From positions 1 through 64,000 of the forward strand of contig CALSSA010000009.1 of the NCBI GenBank assembly GCA_943788875.1: a DNA stretch of 64,000 bases. Direction: 5' to 3'. Below are positions 16,345 to 24,978 of the stretch, piece by piece (positions within the stretch are counted from its first letter, which is position 1; each line of letters starts with the position of its first letter). Both the position numbers and the translations under genes were made by a program. The stretch is from an uncultured Pseudomonadales bacterium. GTDB lineage: Bacteria; Pseudomonadota; Gammaproteobacteria; Pseudomonadales; Porticoccaceae. The notes beneath the pieces were generated by a model, which made no database searches, had not been told where the DNA came from, and saw only the letters and a program-made list of their open reading frames with translations.

Positions 16345-16593
16345 ATGATCAAACTATTATTTTTTGGCCGTCTGGGTGATTTTGCTGAGGGAGTATCCGC
16401 CAGTATTGAAGCTATCGAGGGTTTAACGCCCGCTATTGTGCGGGATGGGCTGGCCGCTGATCACCCAGCCTTGTTTGCCGAGCTCTCTCAGCCCCAGGTA
16501 CTGATCTCGTTAAATCAAATGATTGTGGGTTGGGAACAGCCTATTTTTGATGGCGCTGAGTTGGCGTTCTTGCCTCCGGTCACGGGCGGTTAA
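16345..16593 (+). CDS. moaD: Molybdopterin synthase small subunit MoaD
   Basis: An 82-residue ubiquitin-fold sulfur carrier. The ATG at 16345 is chosen because it follows moaC directly; the open frame begins earlier inside moaC. Features are IKLLFFGRLGDFAEGVSASI at the start, a central VLISLNQMIVGWEQPIFDG and the required C-terminal Gly-Gly (LPPVTGG), which MoeB adenylates and which carries the thiocarboxylate donated to precursor Z by MoaE. moaE starts seven bases after the stop, consistent with stoichiometric co-translation. Confidence 0.92.
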   Translation: MIKLLFFGRLGDFAEGVSASIEAIEGLTPAIVRDGLAADHPALFAELSQPQVLISLNQMIVGWEQPIFDGAELAFLPPVTGG

Positions 16594-16599
16594 GCGACG

Positions 16600-17064
16600 A
16601 TGAATGCCACCATTCGTATTCAAACTGATGACTTTGATCTGGCGGCAGAGTATGAGTTATTGCGCGAGCTAGATACGGCGGTAGGTGCGGTGGTGACCTT
16701 TACCGGTTTGGTGCGCGATCTTGAAAAAAACACGTCGATCAATTCCCTGACATTACAGCATTACCCCGGTATGACGGAGTCTTTATTGCAAGAAATTGTT
16801 GATCAAGCTGCGGTGCGCTGGGACTTGATTGGCGTAACTGTGATTCATCGCGTGGGTGAGCTATTGCCCAGCGACCAGATTGTTTTTGTCGGTGTGGCCA
16901 GCCAGCATCGTGCCGATGCCTTCGAGGCGGCCCAGTTTGTGATGGATTATCTAAAGACCAAAGCCACCTTTTGGAAGAAAGTCGACCAGAATGGTCAGCA
17001 GCATTGGGTCGAAAGCAAGGATAGCGATCAAACGGCAAAGGAGCGTTGGCACAGGGATGATTAA
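16600..17064 (+). CDS. moaE: Molybdopterin synthase catalytic subunit MoaE
   Basis: Forms the heterotetrameric MPT synthase with MoaD and inserts the dithiolene sulfurs. 154 residues, full length. Motifs are VGAVVTFTGLVRD, VTVIHRVGELLPSDQIVFVG, HRADAFEAAQFVMDYLKTKA and FWKK, the last two holding the lysines equivalent to the E. coli active-site Lys119 and Lys126. The 3' end overlaps the mobA start by eight bases. Confidence 0.94.
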   Translation: MNATIRIQTDDFDLAAEYELLRELDTAVGAVVTFTGLVRDLEKNTSINSLTLQHYPGMTESLLQEIVDQAAVRWDLIGVTVIHRVGELLPSDQIVFVGVASQHRADAFEAAQFVMDYLKTKATFWKKVDQNGQQHWVESKDSDQTAKERWHRDD

Positions 17065-17644
17065 TATCGATGGCGTTATTTTGGCTGCGGGCCGCTCCAG
17101 TCGCATGGGGCCGGTTAATAAGGTGCAATCGCTGTTAGCGGGGCGCACATTGCTTGAGCATGCCAAGACGAACTTGGCGCCTCAGGTGGATACCTTGGTG
17201 ATTAATGGCGATATCGACCTCTGTGGTGATAATGCTATTGGCGATAAGCTGGAGGGTTTTAAAGGGCCCTTAGTAGGGCTCTACAGTGCCTTGGTTAGCG
17301 AGGCATTATCGAGGGCGGAGTATTTAATGATGGCACCCTGCGATGGGCCCTTTATGCCCGATAATTTAGTGGCGGTGCTCTATTCTAAGATTGCCGAAAC
17401 AGATGCAGATATTGCCTGTGTGCGCTATCAGGGCGTTGCCCAGCCAACTTTTTCTCTGTGGCATAAGCGGGTGATGCCAGCGGTTGAACAGGCGCTGTTG
17501 GTTAACAAAAATGGTGGCTTTAAGCCTTTGCTGGAGGGCTTGAATTCGGTATATCTGGATTGGTCGGAGCAGGCAGTAAATCCGTTTTTTAATATTAATA
17601 CTCAAGATGATCTTGCCGAAGCGGAGCTCCTGTTATGTCTTTAA
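17057..17644 (+). CDS. mobA: Molybdenum cofactor guanylyltransferase MobA
   Basis: Transfers GMP from GTP to Mo-molybdopterin to give MGD, the cofactor form used by formate dehydrogenases of the DMSO-reductase family. 195 residues from the ATG at 17057; the open frame extends further 5' but into moaE. Signature GVILAAGRSSRMG...NK (nucleotide binding) and MMAPCDGPFMP (metal-binding Asp) are present. The related MocA (cytidylyl) enzymes share the fold; the MobA call rests mainly on operon context. It overlaps moeB by ten bases. Confidence 0.85.
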   Translation: MINIDGVILAAGRSSRMGPVNKVQSLLAGRTLLEHAKTNLAPQVDTLVINGDIDLCGDNAIGDKLEGFKGPLVGLYSALVSEALSRAEYLMMAPCDGPFMPDNLVAVLYSKIAETDADIACVRYQGVAQPTFSLWHKRVMPAVEQALLVNKNGGFKPLLEGLNSVYLDWSEQAVNPFFNINTQDDLAEAELLLCL

Positions 17645-18378
17645 CTGACAGCCAGTTTATGCGCTACAGCCGTCATCTGCTGATGGATGATATCGGTGAA
17701 GAGGGTCAGACGAAACTGCTCAACGCCCATGTGCTGATTGTAGGCCTGGGGGGACTGGGCTGTCCGGTAAGCCTTTATTTGGCAGCTGCTGGTATTGGCC
17801 AGCTATCCCTTTGTGATGGGGATACGGTGGACCAAAGCAATCTTCAGCGCCAGGTGCTGTATACCCCAGAGGATTGCGGTAAGCCTAAGGTAGCCTGCGC
17901 GCAACAGCGGCTCAATGCACTGAATCCCGAGAGCCAGATCAATGTCTATAATGAGAACGTCACCGGCCAGATACTGGCCCATGATTATAGTTTGGTGGTG
18001 GATTGCACGGATAATCTTGACGCAAGGCAGCAGTTAAATGCCCATTGTCATCAACAAAAAATCTCCTTTGTCAGCGCGTCGGCTCTGGGGTGGGAGGGGC
18101 AGTTGGTTGCCTTTGATTTTGCTCATAACACCAGTCTGTGCTTAAACTGTATTATTGATAAAGACTCCGCAGAGCCGACAATGAACTGCGGTAACTCGGG
18201 CGTGATTGGGCCTGTACTGGGCGCCATGGGTAGTTTGCAGGCGACTACGGTCATTAGAATATTGCTGGGTTATTTTAAACAACATGGTCAGGTTCAGCGG
18301 TATGATGGCAAGAACGGACAATGGCTGTCGCTGAATGCTCAGGCTGATAAGCAATGTGCCATCTGTGGCACCCAATAA
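17635..18378 (+). CDS. moeB: MoaD adenylyltransferase MoeB
   Basis: An E1-like enzyme of the ThiF/MoeB family, 247 residues, that adenylates the C-terminal glycine of MoaD. It shows the ATP-binding glycine loop LIVGLGGLGCPVSLYLAAAG, the DxDxVxxSNLQRQ-type motif (DGDTVDQSNLQRQVLY) with its arginine, VVDCTDNLDAR, and two CxxC zinc pairs (CLNC and CAIC near the C-terminus). No rhodanese domain is attached, so sulfur for MoaD must come from another protein. Its frame starts inside mobA, implying coupling. Confidence 0.92.
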   Translation: MSLTDSQFMRYSRHLLMDDIGEEGQTKLLNAHVLIVGLGGLGCPVSLYLAAAGIGQLSLCDGDTVDQSNLQRQVLYTPEDCGKPKVACAQQRLNALNPESQINVYNENVTGQILAHDYSLVVDCTDNLDARQQLNAHCHQQKISFVSASALGWEGQLVAFDFAHNTSLCLNCIIDKDSAEPTMNCGNSGVIGPVLGAMGSLQATTVIRILLGYFKQHGQVQRYDGKNGQWLSLNAQADKQCAICGTQ

Positions 18379-18401
18379 GTAATTTAAAGGAGTAGTAAAT
18401 A

Positions 18402-18926
18402 GTGTCATCTGATCCATCGGCCCCAAGACGTTTTGTTAAAATCGCGGTGTTAACCGTATCCGATACTCGTAATCTGGAAACTGATACCAGTGGCGCCTAC
18501 CTGCAGCAAGCTCTGGAAGAAGAGGGCCACTATCTGGCCGATCGCAAACTGGTGATTGATGATGTCTATCAGATGCGTGCCATTGTGTCGGCCTGGATTG
18601 CGGATCCGGAAGTGGAGGTTATTCTTACCACTGGTGGCACCGGTTTTACCGGCCGTGATAGCACTCCCGAGGCGCTGTCTCCGTTATTTGATAAACATAT
18701 TGAAGGCTTTGGTGAGCTGTTTCGGCAGCTGTCCTACGATGAGATAGGGACTTCTACTGTGCAGTCTCGCTGTCTGGCGGGGCTGTCTAATAACACCGCT
18801 ATCTTTTGTGTGCCCGGTTCTACCGGCGCCTGTAAAACGGCTTGGAATGGCATTATCCGCCAGCAGTTGGATAGTACTTTTCAGCCCTGCAATTTTGTTC
18901 AACATGTGAGAAGAAAGTCGCTCTGA
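18402..18926 (+). CDS. moaB: Molybdenum cofactor biosynthesis protein MoaB
   Basis: A 174-residue MogA/MoaB-fold protein, GTG start preceded by AAAGGAG. Characteristic sequences are [39 protein letters not shown] and [15 protein letters not shown]. MogA-type members adenylate molybdopterin before MoeA inserts molybdate; the E. coli MoaB itself has lost this activity, but in organisms without mogA, MoaB may take over. No mogA is seen in the window. The stop overlaps the ATG of moeA. Confidence 0.92.
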   Translation: MSSDPSAPRRFVKIAVLTVSDTRNLETDTSGAYLQQALEEEGHYLADRKLVIDDVYQMRAIVSAWIADPEVEVILTTGGTGFTGRDSTPEALSPLFDKHIEGFGELFRQLSYDEIGTSTVQSRCLAGLSNNTAIFCVPGSTGACKTAWNGIIRQQLDSTFQPCNFVQHVRRKSL

Positions 18927-20125
18927 TGCTAACGGTTGCTAGTGCTATAAAAAAACTGACCGCCAAGGCTAAGCCGCTGGCCAATGATCGTCGCCGTGCC
19001 GGACTTGAGTCTGTGCCTGTGACTGAGGCGTTGGGACGCGTGTTGGCCGCTGATATAACGTCGAGCATTGATGTGCCTCCGGCCGCTAACAGCGCAATGG
19101 ATGGCTATGCTTTTTCTGGGGCTGATGCTGAGGCCAATAAGTTTGTGCTTCCTGTGGGGCAGCGCATTCCTGCGGGCACTGCCCCCAAGCCATTAATACC
19201 TGCAACGGCGGCGCGTATTTTTACTGGTGGAGAGATTCCCGCTGGGGCTGACCGGGTGGCGATGCAGGAAAACTGTAAAGAAGTCGATGGTTCGGTGAAG
19301 CTGGATAAAAAAGCCATTGCTGGGGCCAATATTCGTGCTCAGGGGCAGGATATTCAGGCTGGTACGATTATCTTAAATGCCGGCACCAGATTGCGGGCTC
19401 AGGAACTGGGGCTTTTATCTTCAGTGGGCATTGCTTTGGTCAATGTGTTTAAGCCGCTTAAAGTTGCTATATTTTCTACGGGCGATGAGCTTGTTGAGCC
19501 TGGCATACCGCTGCAGCCGGGACAGATTTACAATTCCAATCGAGCCACTTTAATTGGTCTTATAGAATCTCTGGGCATGATTCCCTGTGGACCTGGGTGT
19601 GGTACCTGACCGCCAGGAGGCGACTCAGCATGTGCTGAAAAAAGCCACCTTGCGCGGTGATGTGATTATCAGTGCCGGTGGTGTCTCTGTGGGTGAAGAG
19701 GACTATGTTAAGAAGGCTATAGACCAAGTGGGCAGCATGGAGTTTTGGAAGGTGGCGATTAAGCCTGGCAAACCTCTGGCCTTTGGTTATGTGGATAAAA
19801 CACCCTTTATCGGACTGCCGGGCAATCCGGCCTCTGTATTTACCACCTTTATGATTCTTGCACGGCCATTTTTGCTGGCCTGTCAGTGCAGCCCAGTCAC
19901 CATTCCCCGGCGACTTAAAGCGACTGCCCAGTTTGCTAAAGATGGGCGAAGAGCCGTGAGGTCTACCTGCGCGGTCGCCTGATAGATGATGGGGTGAGAT
20001 TCTATCCTAACCAAAGTAGTGGTGTGCTTTCATCGGCCTGTTGGGGTGATGTCTTTGTGGTGCAACAGAGTGGCGAATCCATTGAGATGGGCGATCTGGT
20101 TGATGTGTTACCCTATACCCTTTGA
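18926..20125 (+). pseudogene. moeA: Molybdopterin molybdenumtransferase MoeA, two frameshifts
   Basis: The N-terminal frame (18926-19609) is normal Moe[61 protein letters not shown]. An extra T near 19585 shifts it, and the protein goes on in the next frame as [57 protein letters not shown] second shift near 19950 (apparently a two-base insertion) leads to REVYLRGRLIDDGVRFYPNQ and a stop at 20125. Every domain is present and conserved, so the breaks are recent or artefacts of the read. MoeA ligates molybdate to molybdopterin; without it no active molybdoenzyme forms. Confidence 0.85.
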
Positions 20126-20155
20126 GAATTTCCGTAAACTGAGACTAGCTTGAAT

Positions 20156-21166
20156 TCCAACTAATTGTTCAACGCCTCGATTAACTGACTCCTTTGGCCG
20201 CGAAGTGAGCTACCTGCGTCTGTCGGTAACCGATCGCTGCAATCTGCGCTGCACCTACTGCATGGCAGAGGATATGACTTTTCTGCCGAAGCAGCAGATT
20301 CTGTCTCTGGAAGAACTGCGGGATACAGCTGCCGCCTTTGTTGAGCTTGGGCGTGAGTAAAGATTCGCCTGACCGGCGGTGAGCCGCTGATCAGACGCGA
20401 TATTTTAAAGTTAGTGGGTTCGCTTGCAAACCTGCCGCGGTCTGGATGAATTAACCATGACCAGCAATGGCATTATGCTGCCCAAGATGGCCCAGCCATT
20501 AAAAGATGCAGGCCTCTCCCGGATTAATATCAGTATCGATAGCCTTAAAGCCTGAACGGTTTAAGGCGCTGACGCGGGTGGGTAATCTGGATGAGGTGCT
20601 GGCGGGTATCAAGGCGGCTGGTGCAGCTCAGTTTAAGCGCATTAAACTGAATGCCGTTATTCTGGCAGGCTTTAACGATGATGAGGTGCTTGATTTGGCG
20701 CGCTTTGCCGTCGATAACAGCATGGATATTTCCTTTATCGAAGAGATGCCCCTGGGGGAAATATCCTCCCATAATCGAGCCAATACCAAGATTAGCAGTG
20801 AGCAGATTCGCCAGCAGCTGGAAACTGAATTTAAGCTCACTGACAGCGCCGAGACCACTGGCTGGGCCGTCTCGCTATGCAAGAGGTTGCCAACAGTGAT
20901 TGCAAAATTGGCTTTATCTCACCGATGTCGAATAACTTCTGTAGCAGCTGTAACCGTGTGCGGCTGACCGCTGAGGGGCGCTTGCTGCTCTGTCTTGGCA
21001 ATGAGCACAGTCTTGATCTGCGGGAGATTCTGCGCAGCTACCCTGGCGACAGTCAGCGCTTGAAAGACCAGTATTGTGCGAGGCCATGGCGAATAAGCCA
21101 GAGCGGCATTATTTTGATGCCGAGCAAACCGATATTGTACGCTTTATGAATATGACCGGGGGCTAA
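20156..21166 (+). pseudogene. moaA: GTP 3',8-cyclase MoaA, about five frameshifts
   Basis: A radical-SAM enzyme that cyclises GTP. The radical-SAM cluster motif is intact ([19 protein letters not shown]) at about 20210-20265. The frame then breaks repeatedly: an extra G before ATTCGC near 20360 (then [16 protein letters not shown]), an extra T near 20427, an extra G near 20547 (then [17 protein letters not shown]), a shift near 20860-20885 (then [19 protein letters not shown], the second cluster motif), and further change near 21075 before a normal end in MNMTGG at 21166. Most breaks are single-base insertions. The start is unclear: the frame opens after a TGA at 20153 with no ATG. Dead gene or bad read; otherwise MoaA throughout. 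Confidence 0.85.
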
Positions 21167-21171
21167 GTCCG

Positions 21172-21927
21172 GTGACTGAGCTGTTTGTACTGGCCTATGA
21201 CTATTGGTTGTTGCTGGCTATTCTGGCTATGGCGGTACTCTATTCGTCGGTGGGCCATGGCGGTGCTTCTGGCTATCTGGCGGCCATGGCGCTCTGGGGT
21301 CTGGCTCCTGAAACCATGCGGCCGGCGGCGCTGGCGATGAATATTGTGGTGACCTGCTGGCTGCTGTATCGCTTTAAACCCTACCAACTAATGCCCCATA
21401 AATTGTTTTGGCCTCTGGTGCTGGCGTCTACGCCGATGGCATTTGTCGGTGGCATGATCAGCATTGATGCAGCGGCCTATCGCCTGCTGGTGGGCGGGCT
21501 GTTATTGGTGGCGGCGGTGCGCATGCTGATGGTGACCAAGGCCGCGGAGGAAACTAAAGAGCCTGGGCTGAGCATCATATTATTGCTCGGCGCTACGCTG
21601 GGGTTTGCTGCTGGTCTGACTGGCATCGGTGGAGGTGTGTTTTTAAGTCCCATACTGCTTATTTTTGGCTGGTGCTCTATACGCCAGAGTGCAGCGATGG
21701 CAGCCGGTTTTATTCTGCTTAACTCTGTGGCTGGCTTGGCCGGTTATTTATTGAGTGATCAGTCCTGGCCCATGGGCACAGGCTGGTTGTTGGTGGCTGC
21801 ATTTGCCGGCTGTCTGCTGGGTGCTGAACTGGCATCCCATCGAGCTTCATCCCTGACATTACAAAAAATGTTGGCGCTGGTGCTGGCGATTGCCTCTTTA
21901 AAGATGCTTTACACAGCGCTGGTATAG
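21172..21927 (+). CDS. TauE/SafE-family membrane permease
   Basis: A 251-residue inner-membrane protein of the sulfite-exporter TauE/SafE (DUF81) family with about eight helices. Two related halves carry the family's glycine-rich motifs: LYSSVGHGGASGYLAAMAL in the first and LGFAAGLTGIGGGVFLSPIL in the second. Members export sulfite or sulfur-containing organic anions. The GTG start lies six bases after moaA, so the gene is the last of the moa operon; sulfur or molybdate-linked anion traffic would fit, but the substrate is not known. Confidence 0.87.
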   Translation: MTELFVLAYDYWLLLAILAMAVLYSSVGHGGASGYLAAMALWGLAPETMRPAALAMNIVVTCWLLYRFKPYQLMPHKLFWPLVLASTPMAFVGGMISIDAAAYRLLVGGLLLVAAVRMLMVTKAAEETKEPGLSIILLLGATLGFAAGLTGIGGGVFLSPILLIFGWCSIRQSAAMAAGFILLNSVAGLAGYLLSDQSWPMGTGWLLVAAFAGCLLGAELASHRASSLTLQKMLALVLAIASLKMLYTALV

Positions 21928-22022
21928 TTGCGATTAAGACTATTTTGGGCTTTTACTAGTACTGGAGTATGTTATTCTTCTGCACAGTATAACTATTGAA
22001 CTCGAGCCATTGCGTCCAAGTA

Positions 22023-23297
22023 ATGAATTCAATTATCAGTAATCAAGTGGCATCGCCCTTTAGCAAAGGCCGTCAACACCAGCTTAAATTTCAGTCGATC
22101 CTGTCTGAGGCTGCTCAGCTATTTAACTGGCAGGGTTCGCGAGCGACAACACTTTCCGATATTGCAGGCAGCATGAAGCTGACTAAAACCTGCGTCTATT
22201 ATTACGTAAAAACCAAAGAAGACCTCATTTACCAGTGTTATATTTCCAGCTGTGATATGTGGTTGGATCGTGTGCAGCATGCCAATCAGCTGCCAGGTAA
22301 TGGGGTAGAGAAGATTGTCTCTATGGTGAAGGGGCATTTTTATCAGTACATAGAAACCTTGCAGGGCAAGAGCCCTCATTTCGCTATGTTGACAGAGGTG
22401 TCTACTCTGGACGAACAGCACGCCAATGATATAGCAAAGCGCTGGTCTGAAATATTTGCTGTCTGTCAGCTGATGGTCGAGCAGGGCATTGAGGAGGGGT
22501 TGATTGAGGATCTGAATCCAGCTGTGATTGTTTCCGGTATTTTTTCAATTCTGCAATGGTTTCCGGTTTGGCTCAATCGCTCCCATGCGGCAAACCCAGA
22601 ACCGGTGATTGATGGTGTGCTGGATATTATGGTCAATGGCCTGTCGACGGAGAGGCATCAATTCGAGGCTATTGAGTTTCCCAAGCTTAGCCATCTGTCC
22701 CTCGATAGCTTTGATCGCGATTTTCAGAACCTGCTTAAGCGCGAAGCTTTTTATCGGGTAGGGTCAATTTATTTTAATCAGAAAGGTTATAAAGGTACTT
22801 CCCTAGATGAGATTGCAAGCTCTCTGGATGTGACTAAAGGTGCTTTTTACTACCATATCAAAAACAAAGAAGAGCTGTTATACCAGTGTTTTAATCGCAC
22901 CCTGAATGTTGAGGGTTCGTTGTTAAACAATGCTGGCTCGACTCAGGGGGCTGGTCTTAAGAAGGTCGAACTGTCACTGCGCTATCTGTTTAATGTGCAG
23001 TTTAGTGAAGAGGGACCATTGATTCGCTATCGCGCACTGCCCTCGTTGGATGAAGAACACCGCAAAGATATTCTCAAGGCGAGCAAGGATAATAGCAAGA
23101 TTCTTGGTACTTATATTGGGGAGGGTTTTGCTGATGGCTCTCTGCGAAAAATTGATGTGGATATTGCCCAGAATGTGCTCTCTGGCGCAGTTGAAGCGAG
23201 CCCCGATCTAGGCGTATGGATGGATAATATCGAGGCGCCTGAATTGTCCGCTGCCTACTTCCATCTGTTTATCAATGGGCTGTCACGACGACAATAA
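22023..23297 (+). CDS. Tandem TetR/AcrR-type transcriptional regulator
   Basis: A 424-residue protein from the ATG at 22023 (a TTG at 21996 is the longer option). It contains two complete TetR units. The first HTH reads LSDIAGSMKLTKTCVYYYVK followed by TKEDLIYQCY; the second reads LDEIASSLDVTKGAFYYHIK followed by NKEELLYQCF. Each is followed by a helical ligand/dimer domain of about 140-150 residues. TetR proteins are normally about 200 residues and work as dimers, so this one may act as an internal pseudo-dimer. It probably regulates the lipid/alcohol catabolic genes that follow in the same direction (Fe-ADH, thioesterase, SDR). The ligand is likely an acyl-CoA or similar; inferred. Confidence 0.88.
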   Translation: MNSIISNQVASPFSKGRQHQLKFQSILSEAAQLFNWQGSRATTLSDIAGSMKLTKTCVYYYVKTKEDLIYQCYISSCDMWLDRVQHANQLPGNGVEKIVSMVKGHFYQYIETLQGKSPHFAMLTEVSTLDEQHANDIAKRWSEIFAVCQLMVEQGIEEGLIEDLNPAVIVSGIFSILQWFPVWLNRSHAANPEPVIDGVLDIMVNGLSTERHQFEAIEFPKLSHLSLDSFDRDFQNLLKREAFYRVGSIYFNQKGYKGTSLDEIASSLDVTKGAFYYHIKNKEELLYQCFNRTLNVEGSLLNNAGSTQGAGLKKVELSLRYLFNVQFSEEGPLIRYRALPSLDEEHRKDILKASKDNSKILGTYIGEGFADGSLRKIDVDIAQNVLSGAVEASPDLGVWMDNIEAPELSAAYFHLFINGLSRRQ

Positions 23298-23324
23298 AAA
23301 ATCAGATAATTATAAGAGTAAGTT

Positions 23325-24482
23325 ATGCAAAATTTTCTATTTAACACAGTCTCAGATGTGCTATCAGGTCCGGGTACCTCTGGACAGTTGGGGGAAATGG
23401 CCGCGACCATGGGTATCCGGCGACTGTTTATTGTTACCGATCCGGGGATTATTCAATTTGGTCTTTTGGATGCGGCAGTAGAGAGCCTTAATGCGAATAA
23501 TATTGCCCTGCATATTTACTCCGACATTGTTGCGGATCCGCCAGAGTCTGTAGTGATGAGTGCGGTGCATGCGGCTCAGGACTTTGGCTGCGATGCAGTG
23601 ATTGGGTTTGGTGGCGGCAGTTCTATGGATGTAGCCAAGTTGTTGGCTGTGCTAATTGCAGGCGAGCAGCCGCTGGCGGATATTTACGGTGTCGACCAGA
23701 TTATTGGCGGCCGCCTGCCATTGATTCAGGTACCGACGACAGCTGGTACCGGGTCGGAAGCCACTATGGTGTCGATTATCACTACTGGTGAAACCACTAA
23801 AGCTGGTGTGGTCAGTCGCACATTGTTGGCGGATAAAATTATTCTTGATGCCGCCCTGACCACGGGTCTGCCTCCAGCCGTCACTGCAGCGACTGGCATT
23901 GATGCGATGGTTCATGCGATTGAGGCCTTTACCAGCAAACGGCTAAAGAACCCATTGTCAGATATGCTTGCCCGTGAGGCTCTGCGGCTGATGGCGGGAA
24001 ATATTGAAACGGCGGTTAAACAGGGGGACAACCTCGAAGCGCGCAGCGCTATGCTGCTCGGGGCCATGCTGGCGGGCCAGGCTTTTGCCAATGCGCCTGT
24101 TGCCGCTGTGCATGCGCTGGCCTATCCATTGGGCGGCAATTATCATATTCCCCATGGTCTGAGTAACTCTCTGGTGCTACCCCATGTGTTACGTTTTAAC
24201 GCGCCTGATGCAGCCGACCTCTATGCGCAGCTGGCGCCGATTATTTTGCCCAATCAACAATTGCCAGAGGATCCTATTGCGGTAACGGAGCTATTGGCCG
24301 ATTACTTTTTGGCTCTAGCTGCGGACCTTGGGTTGCAGACAACGTTGCAGCAGATGAATATTCCTGCAACGGATTTATCTATGCTTGCGGAAGAGGCGAT
24401 GCTGCAGCAGCGGCTGCTTATTAATAATCCCCGTGACCTGGCGCTGGACGATGCGCTGGCAATTTACCAACAGGCGTTTTAA
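23325..24482 (+). CDS. Iron-containing alcohol dehydrogenase
   Basis: A 385-residue group III (Fe-dependent) alcohol dehydrogenase. The NAD-binding motif GFGGGSSMDVAKLLAV, the PTTAGTGSEATMVSII block and the metal ligands in GIDAMVHAIEAFTS, VHALAYPLGGNYHIPHGLSN are all present. It oxidises primary or hydroxy alcohols to aldehydes or ketones, cytoplasmic. The gene follows the tandem TetR regulator by 27 bases and precedes a thioesterase by two bases, so these three probably form one unit handling an alcohol or hydroxyacid step of lipid catabolism. Confidence 0.92.
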   Translation: MQNFLFNTVSDVLSGPGTSGQLGEMAATMGIRRLFIVTDPGIIQFGLLDAAVESLNANNIALHIYSDIVADPPESVVMSAVHAAQDFGCDAVIGFGGGSSMDVAKLLAVLIAGEQPLADIYGVDQIIGGRLPLIQVPTTAGTGSEATMVSIITTGETTKAGVVSRTLLADKIILDAALTTGLPPAVTAATGIDAMVHAIEAFTSKRLKNPLSDMLAREALRLMAGNIETAVKQGDNLEARSAMLLGAMLAGQAFANAPVAAVHALAYPLGGNYHIPHGLSNSLVLPHVLRFNAPDAADLYAQLAPIILPNQQLPEDPIAVTELLADYFLALAADLGLQTTLQQMNIPATDLSMLAEEAMLQQRLLINNPRDLALDDALAIYQQAF

Positions 24483-24484
24483 TT

Positions 24485-24916
24485 ATGACTGATGCAGATC
24501 AGCGTTCCGGTTACAGATACTTTGCGGATATCACCAGCCGCTGGATGGATAACGATATCTATGGCCATGTTAATAATGTGGTTTATTACAGTTACTTTGA
24601 TTCGGTGGCTAATCAATATCTGATTGAAAAAGGTGGGTTGGATATTCATAGCGCCACAGTTATTGGTTTTGTTGTGGCATCGAGCTGCGAATATAAATCC
24701 CCGGTGGCTTATCCGGACTTACTGGAAGCTGGATTTAGAGTGAACCGGTTGGGTAATAGTTCAGTGGAATACGGCATAGGCATTTTTAACAAAGGGGCTG
24801 AGGCGGCTTCTGCCCATGGCACCTTTACCCATGTTTTTGTTGATCGTACTACGGATAAATCTGTGCCGATTCCATCGCAGATAAGAGCAGCTCTGGAAGC
24901 GGTTTTAGTTAATTAG
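24485..24916 (+). CDS. YbgC/FadM-type acyl-CoA thioesterase
   Basis: A 143-residue single hot-dog-fold thioesterase. RWMDNDIYGHVNNVVYYSYF contains the catalytic Asp of the 4-hydroxybenzoyl-CoA thioesterase class, followed by FDSVANQYLIEKGG. It hydrolyses acyl-CoAs to free acid plus CoA. The ATG lies two bases after the Fe-ADH stop, implying translational coupling. Chain-length preference cannot be told from sequence. Confidence 0.88.
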   Translation: MTDADQRSGYRYFADITSRWMDNDIYGHVNNVVYYSYFDSVANQYLIEKGGLDIHSATVIGFVVASSCEYKSPVAYPDLLEAGFRVNRLGNSSVEYGIGIFNKGAEAASAHGTFTHVFVDRTTDKSVPIPSQIRAALEAVLVN

Positions 24917-24978
24917 ACGTTAACTTAAAGCGTGAATTTAAAACAATAAATAATAATTTTAAAAATTTGGAATAGTTT

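Noticed and set aside
19560-21166. Programmed frameshifting in moeA/moaA
   Set aside because: There are too many shifts, no conserved slippery heptamer with a downstream structure, and these families are not known to use recoding.
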